Assembly (NCBI GenBank): GCA_030544225.1
Contig: CM060494.1
Span: 1,364,001 to 1,428,000 of the forward strand
DNA length: 64,000 nt
Direction of reading: 5' to 3'
Source of the DNA: Skeletonema marinoi
Taxonomy: Eukaryota; Bacillariophyta; Thalassiosirophyceae; Thalassiosirales; Thalassiosiraceae
The notes under the pieces were generated by a model. That model was given only the letters and a program-made list of their open reading frames with translations, searched no databases and was not told where the DNA came from. The first letter of the stretch is position 1, and every line of letters begins with the position of its first letter. Below, in pieces: positions 8,793 to 17,439 of this stretch. A program made the position numbers and the translations under genes.

Positions 8793-9763
8793 GACCTCAT
8801 CCTCGTCGAACAAGGTTGTCAAAGGAGATTCCTATCTTACCGTTTCCGCAAGAACTTTTGATCTTGCGTGGAAACTTGAAACCACTCCTTAGGTTAGGAC
8901 ACGTGAGACGTGAGAGTGTTAGAATTAGAAGATAAAGATATGCATAAGTAGGTATCAAAATGTTGATCATGTACTTAGTTAAAAACCTTCATTTAGATCC
9001 TTACTAAATATGGATATGGTGTTATGAAACAGGAACATGCACGTTGTAAATATTATCTATGAGGCGATTGCAGCCAGTGTCGTCTAAAATGGAGGGATCT
9101 TTGCCCAGTCACATGATACACGGATTTCATGTACTTAGGAGTGCATAACAACCGCCCATACACAGCAGCAAGATATCAACAAACCAGAGGCCAAGCCAAG
9201 GCGTGTGGAGAGTTTGCTTTTGTATTTCCCTTCTACATACCTTATTCCTACAAGCGTCGGAATCAGTATGATTTAGTGTTACCGTTTAGGAACAACGGAC
9301 GAAAGCGAGAATGAAGTACAACATAGGATTGCTCTACATAAAACTGAGCAAAGACAAAAGGACCAACTCATTCAAGGTACATAAGGATGATCAGTAATTT
9401 GGGTAGTACCTAGTGCGCGGATAGTAGATAATACCTATTGTACCAGACAGGCAGGCAGAGAAGATCACTATGGTGTGTGGCTGTGTGAAGGCTCATAAGT
9501 AAGTACAAACATCTTGGCGCAGGGCAGATGAACAATTAATCGTAGGTGGCCAGGTGCTCAAAAATGAAACGAAGCAACATGGTACTAACGAATTTATAAT
9601 CTAGTATGGGCGTATGTACAAGATTTTGGTGATTGCTTTGCTTTTACTTCTTCTCCATGAGAAGCCCCCCCAATCGATCCATCCACAAGTTCAACAAGAA
9701 GCGAAAATTGTGTCCTCCAAACTCTGAACAACTAATGAATCCCCTTCAAAGAAATTAAACAGC
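8793..9763. other. 970-bp intergenic stretch
   Basis: 3' UTRs of the flanking genes and otherwise unassigned sequence. A 61-codon frame at 9129-9314 lacks domain-like character and was not accepted. Confidence 0.5.
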
Positions 9764-10657
9764 TTAATCATCGTTGTCACTGTGCATCAAAACTTGCGTC
9801 TTGACATTATCCCTCTCTCCCTCAAGACCACCTTCACAGTGCCAATTGCCTCGGTTATCCTGGGTACACTGAGCTGTGGCACATTCCATATCATCACATT
9901 CCAAGATGGTTGCACGAGAGGATTCTTTGAGTTGAGGATCCGCCTTGAGAGTGTCCTCGAGTTTCTTTGCTCCTGTTTCGTCCTGTTGGAGAGAGAAGTG
10001 CAGTGTGATGGAGTTGTAAAGAGGGGTTAGAGTTGAGAGAACATGGCTATTAGTAAGACTACACAGCTGCAGTTGGCAAAGCTATCTCAGGTTGTTGATG
10101 GTATTTTATGTTCGTTGCATGGAACAAATTCAGGAGAGAGCGAGCGACCTGCCGGCTTAACGGATATCGAATATGATTCAAATTCAAATCGACACATACG
10201 GACACTCATGATGGTGGATGGCGATACTCATGTATCAACGTCTCTCCTCCTCCTGCTATCCAGAGATGCTCGATCCGTGATGGCAACGTTGGTGACCACT
10301 ATCGTCTTCTACACCCTCCCCCAGTCCAGTGATTGACAACGACCTTCCCTCGCCAAAACATCACAATTCAAGTTCATTGACCCAAAGAACACACATGCGT
10401 TGAACCTCCTTGCCTCGTCGGCTTTTTGCAAATCGAGCTTTTGCAAATCAGTGGTTGCCCGGAGTATTATTACAGAGCAGAACCTCCTCTCCATCCTCCC
10501 TGCTTTGAAAAAGTATCTTTCTGGATCAGAACAAATAATCGTAATAACTCACCATGAACAATTGAGTGTTGACACGAGTAGCCATACCAACGGGTGCGAA
10601 GGCATCAGCTCCACTGATGGCGGCGGCCACAACGAGAAGGAGAGTACTGCGGATCAT
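9764..10657 (-). CDS. Small plastid-targeted Cys protein (two exons)
   Basis: Exon 1, 10657 down to 10553 (35 codons): MIRSTLLLVVAAAISGADAF, then APVGMATRVNTQLFM. This is a signal peptide ending in the ADA|FAP form of the diatom plastid ASAF motif, with a basic transit segment after it. Exon 2, 9982 down to 9764 (72 codons plus stop): DETGAKKLEDTLKADPQLKE, then ECDDMECATAQC and GNWHCEGG, ending in DNDD. The donor is G|GTGAGT and the acceptor CTCCAACAG|GAC; both phases are zero. The intron of 570 nt is long for this genome, so a missed middle exon is possible. The mature protein would be ~85 aa, acidic, with four Cys, in the plastid. I do not recognise the family. Confidence 0.6.
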
Positions 10658-10941
10658 TGTATTAAAAGTTGATGTAGTAATTCTTTATGACCAGTGGCGG
10701 CAAGATGATGGGCGGGCGGCTGCTGCGAATTCAATTTGTTCCGTTGTAGCAGATGTTTCTGTTGTTGTCGATCGACGCCGTCACAACCACATTGTATGTC
10801 GTGGATCTTGCAGCCGAGATGGCATGTTGAAGCAAAAAAGTGACTTACGTGTTTGGTCGGTGGAATGAGAAGGACTCCCAGTTATTTTTCAGACATCCAT
10901 CTCAATCCTTGCTTTACACACTTTTTGGTTTAGACATCCAT
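10658..10941. other. Upstream region of the small plastid gene
   Basis: Likely promoter of the minus-strand gene. The sequence AGACATCCAT occurs twice near 10890 and 10932; the second copy contains the 7-bp target duplication of the adjacent MITE. Confidence 0.4.
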
Positions 10942-11320
10942 GGAGAGACCGTCATAAGAAAATTTTCTGACCCCACCTTAGAGGATCCACTTTGCCTCTC
11001 CAGACCCTCGCGACCTCGATTTATCCCTCAACAAAAAATCTAATGTAGGAACTTGTACCCTCGTGACCTCGATAATTTAAGAAAATACCCCTCGAAAAAG
11101 GTGCTTTTCATGACATTTTAGGGACAATTTGGCTGCTAGTTCTTAATAAGATCCATCAAAGTACCGTAGTGTCTACCCAGTTCCTACAAATGACCAACTA
11201 CACAGGTGTTATACCCGAAAAGAAATTTTTTCTACCCAAGGCAAAAATCTTTTTTTGGCTCTCCGACCCTCGTGACCTCGCTAACGTGGGGTCTGAAAAT
11301 TTTCTTATGACGGTCTCTCC
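10942..11320. mobile_element. MITE (non-autonomous DNA transposon), 379 bp
   Basis: Terminal inverted repeats of 35 bp with one mismatch: both ends start GGAGAGACCGTCATAAG and continue to ...GACCCCAC. A 7-bp direct repeat CATCCAT flanks the element exactly (10935-10941 and 11321-11327), the expected target-site duplication. Inside are three direct copies of CCCTCG(C/T)GACCTCG (from ~11005, ~11058, ~11267). There is no transposase frame. It sits ~200 bp upstream of the aminotransferase start. Near-identical ends suggest a fairly recent insertion. The superfamily is not assigned. Confidence 0.85.
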
Positions 11321-11525
11321 CATCCATCTCGAATAATTTGGCGCGTCGGCTTCCGGCCTTCTTCTTGAGATCTTTTTTTGATGGGCGGAGTTGATGCCAC
11401 CGCAGGAAGTTGTTGATCGATGAACTTGCAATGTGCAAACGAGAACCCTTTGACATCCATTCATAATAATCTCTGTTGGTTGTTGGCAGCATAACAAACA
11501 TCTCGACACAACTACAACAACAACA

Positions 11526-13050
11526 ATGAAGATCCAATCTGCAATCCTCAGTGTCGCCCTCGCGGTCTCTCCAGCCACTGCCTTTTCTTCCACATCATCA
11601 CATAATGTAGTATCTTCCACACAACTGTACTCCACCATCCCCAAACCAGGCACCGTCACCACATCCCTAACCCCACCCTCCAAACTCGACTCCTCCAACA
11701 CACCCGACCTCTTCGAATCCCGCGTCTACAAAACATACGGCCGCTATCCCATCACCTTCACCTCCGGACACGGCTGCGTCCTCACCGATGACACCGGCAA
11801 GGACTACCTAGATTTCGTATCCGGAATTGCCACATGTGCACTCGGCCATAACAACGAGGCACTCACTTCGGCCATTACCAATCAAATGAAACAATTGCAT
11901 CATGTTAGCAATTTGTATTATACTCCTGGACAGGCCCAACTTGCCAATTGGCTATGTACCAATTCCTGTGCCGACAAGGCCTTCTTTTGCAATTCGGGAG
12001 CAGAGAGTAATGAAGCGGCGATTAAATTGGCACGACGACATGCGAATGATAGAGGGATAACTGATCCGGTGATTATTACTGCGGAGAATTCATTTCATGG
12101 GAGGACATTGGCGACGGTGACGGCGACGGGGCAGCCCAAGTATCATAAGGGGTTTACGTATGGGGGGGAGATGGTAAGGGGATTTAAATATACTCCGTAT
12201 AATGATGTGGAGAAGTTGAAGGCGTTGGTGGAGGAGATTAATGTGACGCCGGAAGAGGATGCCAAGGAGGGACGTAAGCGTGGAGTGGCTGCCATTATGA
12301 TGGAACCGTTGCAGGGAGAGGGGGGTATCCGTCCTGGAACTGTGGAATTCTTTGCTGCGGCACGGAAGTTGTGTGATGATAATGGAGCGTTATTGATTTG
12401 TGATGAAGTTCAGGTGGGAATGGGAAGGAGTGGAAGTTTGTGGGGACATGAGCAGTTGGGTGTGGAGCCGGATGTCTTTACTTCGGCCAAGGCTTTGGGA
12501 GGGGGTGTGCCTATTGGTGCCATGATGGCCAAGGGGGAGGCTGCGAGTGTGTTTGGACCGGGGGATCATGCTAGTACTTATGGTGGAAATCCTCTTGCTT
12601 GCGCTGCAGGTGAGTGACTGTGTTGTTTGCAGCGTTGCTTTTTATGGATGTGATGTGTCATAATGATTTTGCTCACACATCATGTGTCTAATTCTTTGCT
12701 CAGGTTTGGCGGTGGCAGAATATTTGAGTGAGCACAACGTATTGGAGAATGTTCGTGTAAGAGGAGAACAACTCGCGGCAGGCTTGGAGGATATTACCAA
12801 CCGTTACCCATCCGTCCTTGGTGAAACTCGTGGATGGGGACTTTTGAGGGGTGTAGTAATCAAAGAGGATGCTGGTTGCACTGCGGCAGAATTGGTAGGA
12901 GATGCCATGAAGGAGGGATTGCTTTTAGTTGCTGCTGGACCTAGTGTGGTTCGATTCGTTCCTCCCTTGATTGTGAGTGAGGATGAGATCAATGATGCTC
13001 TTGCTAGGTTTGAGAAGGCGATTGAGAAGAGGGTTGGCGAATCTTCTTAA
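11526..13050 (+). CDS. argD: Acetylornithine aminotransferase, plastid-targeted (two exons)
   Basis: Exons 11526-12609 and 12704-13050, joined across a 94-nt GTGAGT...TGCTCAG intron in the middle of a Gly codon, give 476 aa. The PLP-dependent class III aminotransferase interconverts N-acetylornithine and N-acetylglutamate semialdehyde in arginine synthesis. Visible motifs: GIATCALGHNN, FFCNSGAESNEAAIKLAR (PLP phosphate loop), FHGRTLATV, EPLQGEGGI, LLICDEVQVGMGRSG, and the PLP Lys in TSAKALGGGVPIGAM; ASTYGGNPLACA follows. The N-terminus is a bipartite plastid signal: MKIQSAILSVALAVSPATAF with ATA|FSS as cleavage motif. Related enzymes (ornithine or GABA aminotransferase) share the fold, but LGHNN...GRSG spacing and plastid location favour ArgD. 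A MITE lies ~200 bp upstream. Confidence 0.9.
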
Positions 13051-14001
13051 GTAGGTCATACAATGATTTAGGCACTGCACATCATGAATGTGGTGGTGGT
13101 GGTAGAAACATCCAGCAATATCATGTGATGGAAAAAGAAGTAGTAAATTAATTCACTGTTTATGCTCGTGCATTTATTCGTGTGGGAAGAGAAACAGCCT
13201 TTTTGTCTTGACGGGGGCATGTCTGAAGATTGACTCAGTAAATTACTTAGAATGCTATGCCTCCGGTACAAGTTCCCAAATAGAAGACTAAAACACTTCT
13301 ACTCTCCCGGTGGATGAAGCGATTTGTGAAGATAGGCATTTGGCTGCCTCTCTGTCATGATACTTAACAACTTCCTTGCCACACCCACGGGACGAAAGAG
13401 AAAGAAAATCTCCCATCTCGAGAGGCTAAAAGTGCTACCCTAATACTAAAAGTGCTACCCTAATAGCAGCGGCAGTCCCGCTTGTTGTTACCAAAAGGGA
13501 GGTGGAATAATGAATTGCCCCAAAAAGATGCCAGGCTGCAGAGGAAACGTTTCGTAAGGAGAGCATCGAACTGATCCATCACTATAGTCTTAGTAAACTA
13601 ATCAGATTCTTTCATAGGCACATGTTGTTATCGAGAAGAAGGAATGTCCTGTGTCGATGAGGCTATTTCAGATAGCTGACCATCCCAACTTGTGAGCATC
13701 GACCTCTCTAGAGAGAGACTGGGCTGAGTATTCACATAGTATGTGTGCCCAATCCTGTTGTTCAAAAGATGATATAGTAGTTATTCTGATTGGAGGCAAG
13801 AACGACCAAGGTGCAAACACATCATTATTAAATATCCTAGTCTAGTTGTTTAAGTTCTAACCTAAGTAACCATCATCCAAGGTGTCATCGACCGTGACCT
13901 ATTATGTACCTATTACTGTCTCCAAGGAACTAGTTTTTCGACTGCTTTTATTGCTTTTGTAAAGCTCATCGTCGTCTATTCTGAAGCAAGTAGAGCTCTC
14001 C
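13051..14001. other. 950-bp intergenic stretch
   Basis: Convergent 3' UTR region of the aminotransferase and the Cys-repeat protein. It contains one short tandem repeat (13426-13465) and nothing else I can name. Confidence 0.5.
13426..13465. repeat. Tandem repeat, 2 x 20 bp
   Basis: Two perfect adjacent copies of CTAAAAGTGCTACCCTAATA. Intergenic; no function evident. Confidence 0.9.
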
Positions 14002-14703
14002 TCAGCCAGAGCGCAAATACGAATCTTGATCACCATCGCATTCAAAATCGACTTGACCACCCTCTCCAAGTCGGCAACGACACTTCAAAAGGCCATTGGC
14101 AGTGCCAACGTACTGTGCGGTGCGTTGGTACTCCGTGCAAAAGGCAAAGCATGTATCTTGATCGCTGATGCCACTTTCTGAGCACCTCACGCCTCTTTCT
14201 ACAGGCATGGGTGGAGGTGGTGTGGGTTCGCGATAGCATGTAAAGGAGTTCTCCCTGCTACGCCCGTAGGTGCAGTAGCAGGCACTAATATTTCCCATTC
14301 CACCATCAAAATGGGCAGAATGGCCACGGCCAGCTGCTAGAGCGCTGCATTCGGCTTTGCAATCGGGCCAATCGCTGATGTCCCGCTGCTCGCAATCCTC
14401 GGTAATTGTAACAGGGGGATCCTTAGGTGTCTCTCTTGTGCACGTGTACACATTCTCAGCAGGTAAACCGTCCCTGATTTGTGCCTTTGATGCTTGAAAA
14501 GTGCAATTGCACTCGGTGATCTTTGTGCTGGGACCTTTCATGTTTCCCGACCACTTCATCCCTCCGGCTAAATCCTCGCAAAATGCAGTGCAATCGTCGT
14601 CTGTTTGAATGTTGTCGTCGTCGCAGGCGCCCATCATCGCAAAGCCACTGGCTGTGGATGCCTGGAGGACGAAGAGAAGGGTGGCGATGGTGTTGATTTT
14701 CAT
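14002..14703 (-). CDS. Secreted protein with three Cys-rich repeats
   Basis: 233 aa, one exon. A signal peptide (MKINTIATLLFVLQASTASG) is followed by three degenerate repeats of ~60-65 residues, starting near 27, 103 and 170. Each follows the order C...C..(F/E)C...C.C...C, for example DDDCTAFCEDLAGG...CNCTF...YTC, WPDCKAECSALAAG...CYCTY...FTC and QDTCFAFCTEYQRT...CRCRL...FEC. The even Cys pattern predicts three disulfide modules, resembling small extracellular adhesion or WSC-like folds only loosely; no family is assigned. A short Pro run (PTPPPPMP) links repeats 2 and 3. Likely cell wall or secreted. Confidence 0.75.
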   Translation of the reverse strand: MKINTIATLLFVLQASTASGFAMMGACDDDNIQTDDDCTAFCEDLAGGMKWSGNMKGPSTKITECNCTFQASKAQIRDGLPAENVYTCTRETPKDPPVTITEDCEQRDISDWPDCKAECSALAAGRGHSAHFDGGMGNISACYCTYGRSRENSFTCYREPTPPPPMPVERGVRCSESGISDQDTCFAFCTEYQRTAQYVGTANGLLKCRCRLGEGGQVDFECDGDQDSYLRSG

Positions 14704-15210
14704 TGTGAAGGTACTGTGCTTTGATTTTTATGGGGGGAAGTGTATTGTAGGTGGCTACTGTGAAAAGCAAGAGCAGCATCTTGCTTTGGATTGGTTGCTT
14801 TTGTCACAAGATCTCTGATCGATAGCATGCGAGACGCGTGTCGCCGTCTGTATGTAGTAGGAACTACGGAAGTCTATTTTTTCGAGCACTTTATTTCTCA
14901 TTACTCCAAAAAAGGAACAGACGACCTGAGACGATGTGATTGCTGTGACGTGGTTCGCAATATTGACAAAGACACTCGAACTGTATCACCCGAGGGGAAG
15001 AAAAATGTCAGGCTAGACTGTTCGGGGGGTAGAGAGAATTGCCAAGTAGCATATTTAATGAGGGGTACAATTCACATGTGCTGAGAATGACAAAGAGATG
15101 AGAAATCAAGAGATCTACTTTGGTTATTGTGTACGTGTACTCTTGTAAGGTTATGATCATGTGGTCCGATATTACACGAGGAGGTCAAGCCAAGGCGAAT
15201 CGCAGAAGGC
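14704..15210. other. 506-bp intergenic stretch
   Basis: Promoter side of the Cys-repeat gene (its ATG is at 14703) and the 3' side of the next minus-strand gene. No feature beyond this is seen. Confidence 0.4.
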
Positions 15211-15522
15211 TCATGAATCGTCCATGTCACACCTTTTTCGTCGATGATCCTTCTCTCCAAATTTACGGTATGGATTGGTCTTGGTGTAACTCATTTGATA
15301 ATTAGATTGAACAGGAAGCTTTTCCTCTGTCATCTTCCGTTTCAGATCATAAATTCGCTCTTTGTAAGAAGTGGGTTGGTTGGATAAAAATAAGCTGCCC
15401 CAATTCTTATTCCACTCGCGAGCTGCGTCATTTTCTCCCTTCACTCTTTGCTCCCAGTTGAACGCTTCTGCAACATAGTTGTATTCTGTTTGATCGCACT
15501 GGTGTCTTCCTATTGGTGACAT
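15211..15522 (-). CDS. Small ciliary microtubule-inner-protein-like protein (CIMIP1/LLC1 type)
   Basis: 103 aa, one exon. The segment NWEQRVKGENDAAREWNKNW, then GSLF, matches the W..R.K.E..A...W..NWG.L signature of the LLC1 family (human C20orf85, CIMIP1), a protein found inside ciliary doublet microtubules. The rest is basic and helical (YKERIYDLKRKM) with a Tyr/Lys-rich tail, also usual for such proteins. Centric diatoms make uniflagellate sperm, so a sexual-stage axonemal role is plausible. The next gene on the same strand is another axonemal-type candidate. Assignment rests on remembered family patterns, not a search. Confidence 0.5.
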   Translation of the reverse strand: MSPIGRHQCDQTEYNYVAEAFNWEQRVKGENDAAREWNKNWGSLFLSNQPTSYKERIYDLKRKMTEEKLPVQSNYQMSYTKTNPYRKFGEKDHRRKRCDMDDS

Positions 15523-15887
15523 GATTGTTAGAAAAAAAGGAGTGAGAGCACTGGAAGAAGGATATTCTTCTCTCGCTCAATTCAAACGAGTGGCGGTTGG
15601 CTCACGGAAGAAGTTGGCTTTGGTTGAACTGAAAAACGTTTTGTGACGTGAGAGCGAGGCGAGAGGAAAGATAATACAGAAATTCAATAGCAGACTGAAG
15701 ACCTTGTGGTGGTAGCAACTAAATTGCGTGCAATAAGTTCGAGAGAGAGAGAGAGAGAGAAGAGAGAGGCTGCATAATATGATAGACTATATAGCTAGCA
15801 ACTCTAAAACTTATACATCGTGCGATATCGAATATTATATATCCATAAATCTAACAACTCGAATCAAAACGTGAGCATTCGAAACAA
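15523..15887. other. Spacer with a (GA)n run
   Basis: 365 bp between the two ciliary-type genes. A GA-rich microsatellite lies at 15741-15768. It probably holds the promoter of the CIMIP1-like gene and the 3' UTR of the CFAP77-like gene. Confidence 0.5.
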
Positions 15888-16634
15888 TCACATGTAGCAT
15901 TTGACTTTTGATTGAACATTCAGGAACTTCTTCATCTTGAACTCATCTACTGCCTTGATCTGAGCCATGGGCCTGCACTTTGCCACACTTTGCGATGCCT
16001 TTGTAGCTTTGGCTGGGGGTATCCTTCCTTTACGCTTCTTACCAGAAAGATCGGGATAGTCTGTTTCTTCTTCGAGCTCAGAGGGAATACAGCGCAGCAA
16101 TTCGTCCATCGAAGCATTATTCTTTTTCGTCTGAATTCCGAATACGTGATGTGGTTGTTGATTCAGGTTTCGTTGGTAGATGGAGGTGATCACATCGTTC
16201 GAATTTGACTTTACTTCCGCATTTTCCTTTGACTGATGACCCATGTTGGAGTGTTTTGGGCTTTGTTTCATTACTGGGTGTTGCTTGCCGTACTCTCTTT
16301 GAGCCTTGGAAGTGAGGCATCCGTGCTTGAGTGCTTGTCGATTCGTTGCAGGAAAGCTCTGCATTGAAATCGGCAACGGAGAAGGTTCTGCAACAGCCCA
16401 ACTTTCAATTACTGAGCAAATATAAATGATTGAATTGAAGAATGAGCATGAACTGAGAATAAGGTAGCGATACTGACGGAAGAAGACAAGAACCTCACCT
16501 TTCCCAGCACCTTCCTTGTCCATCTTGCTCTCAATTCCGTACACGATGTCTGGCAAAGCATACTGGGCTGATTTGACTTTTCCAACCACACTCTTTATCA
16601 TGGTTACGCGTTTGTTCTTTCCAGAAGTATCCAT
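15888..16634 (-). CDS. CFAP77-like axonemal protein (two exons)
   Basis: Exon 1 16634-16499, exon 2 16411-15888, joined by an 87-nt intron (G|GTGAGG...GCTCAG|TA), ~219 aa. Spliced, the centre reads YALPDIVYGI...GAGKVIESWAV...PATNRQALKHGCLTSKAQ. This parallels CFAP77 (C9orf171), as I recall it, in order: a 'LPGPDFVYG' motif, a Gly-rich segment ending in '..I..W', then '..MNR.A.K.GL.TA.E'. A later HHVFGIQTKKNNASMDELL parallels CFAP77's 'FGI......LL'. CFAP77 is a B-tubule inner protein of motile cilia. The unspliced frame also stays open through the intron but would insert a hydrophobic, non-conserved stretch, so the spliced form is preferred. The C-terminus is Lys-rich. Confidence 0.5.
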   Translation of the reverse strand: MDTSGKNKRVTMIKSVVGKVKSAQYALPDIVYGIESKMDKEGAGKGEVLVFFRQYRYLILSSCSFFNSIIYICSVIESWAVAEPSPLPISMQSFPATNRQALKHGCLTSKAQREYGKQHPVMKQSPKHSNMGHQSKENAEVKSNSNDVITSIYQRNLNQQPHHVFGIQTKKNNASMDELLRCIPSELEEETDYPDLSGKKRKGRIPPAKATKASQSVAKCRPMAQIKAVDEFKMKKFLNVQSKVKCYM

Positions 16635-16881
16635 GCTCCTTGGGATTGGTATCGATTCACTGCTATGATTCTTGAGAGTGAAGTGAGAGACCGTTGAGGT
16701 CGAGAGAGGGCAGATAAATAAGATGTGTGGTTGGGCTGATTCGAATTCAAAAGCGGCTCTTTTTGCTTTGCGCCATAATGAATCAAAGAGAAATCTTTAC
16801 CTTCACTGCCGACCGATCCGATCAAGGAGGAACTGGAACTAGTCCGTATTGTATTGTACGTCGAAAGCAAAGTAAATCAAC
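16635..16881. promoter_or_regulatory. Bidirectional promoter region: CFAP77-like / small membrane protein
   Basis: 247 bp between divergent ATGs. No specific element is claimed. Confidence 0.35.
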
Positions 16882-17160
16882 ATGACGAAACGATTCGAAG
16901 CAATCCAACAATTCCTTCAGCATCAGACAGGGTGGACATTACTGTTTGCGTTGTCACACGTCCTTTTTTGGACGAGCGCATACCCAATCATGACAGAATA
17001 TGGCTACAGCGACAAGCAAGGCCCGACTGGAGCATATGTGTCTGGGCAATACGGCAGTGGCATCGTACCCGTGACTTTGACATTTGTCATCATTTTCTCC
17101 ATCATTTGGCTCGTGAAAGTAGCAAACGCAATGCGATTTGCATTAGCAAAGGAGAGCTGA
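16882..17160 (+). CDS. Small two-helix membrane protein
   Basis: 92 aa, one exon. Two predicted membrane helices: GWTLLFALSHVLFWTSAYPI (~19-38) and IVPVTLTFVIIFSIIWLVKV (~61-80). A short loop of ~22 residues (GYSDKQGPTGAYVSGQYGSG) lies between. The N-terminus is basic and amphipathic; the C-terminus is basic (NAMRFALAKES). The compositional bias is clearly membrane-like and the ATG follows an AACATG context, so I accept it as a gene. No family is recognised; organelle respiratory-chain accessory subunits have this size, but that is only a guess. Confidence 0.5.
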   Translation: MTKRFEAIQQFLQHQTGWTLLFALSHVLFWTSAYPIMTEYGYSDKQGPTGAYVSGQYGSGIVPVTLTFVIIFSIIWLVKVANAMRFALAKES

Positions 17161-17439
17161 GTGCGTTAAGCTGTAGCGTAGCGTGTGTAGGAGCTTTGAA
17201 GTATTTGTCCGTCCTTGCACCTCAAGAGAGAGGTCATTGTTCTGCGCTGGCTTGATAAGTATTGAGATAGATCTTCCCCCTGTGAACAGAGACACGTGTC
17301 TTGTCCATTTTTTCATCACATGAACCGAGCGAGCTCGATGCGATGAACCATGGTGACATGGATGGCACTACCGTCACTGGCATCAAAAAGGATAGAGTAA
17401 CGGCATAAAATAATACAACAGCATAGAATTGCAACAATC

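Noticed and set aside
9129-9314. 61-codon plus-strand frame
   Set aside because: Short, no signal peptide, no ordered segment, no support from neighbours.
10309-10494. Minus-strand frame inside the long intron of the small plastid gene, as a middle exon
   Set aside because: It contains no splice-site pair in the right phase that I could find, and joining the two outer exons already gives one clean frame.
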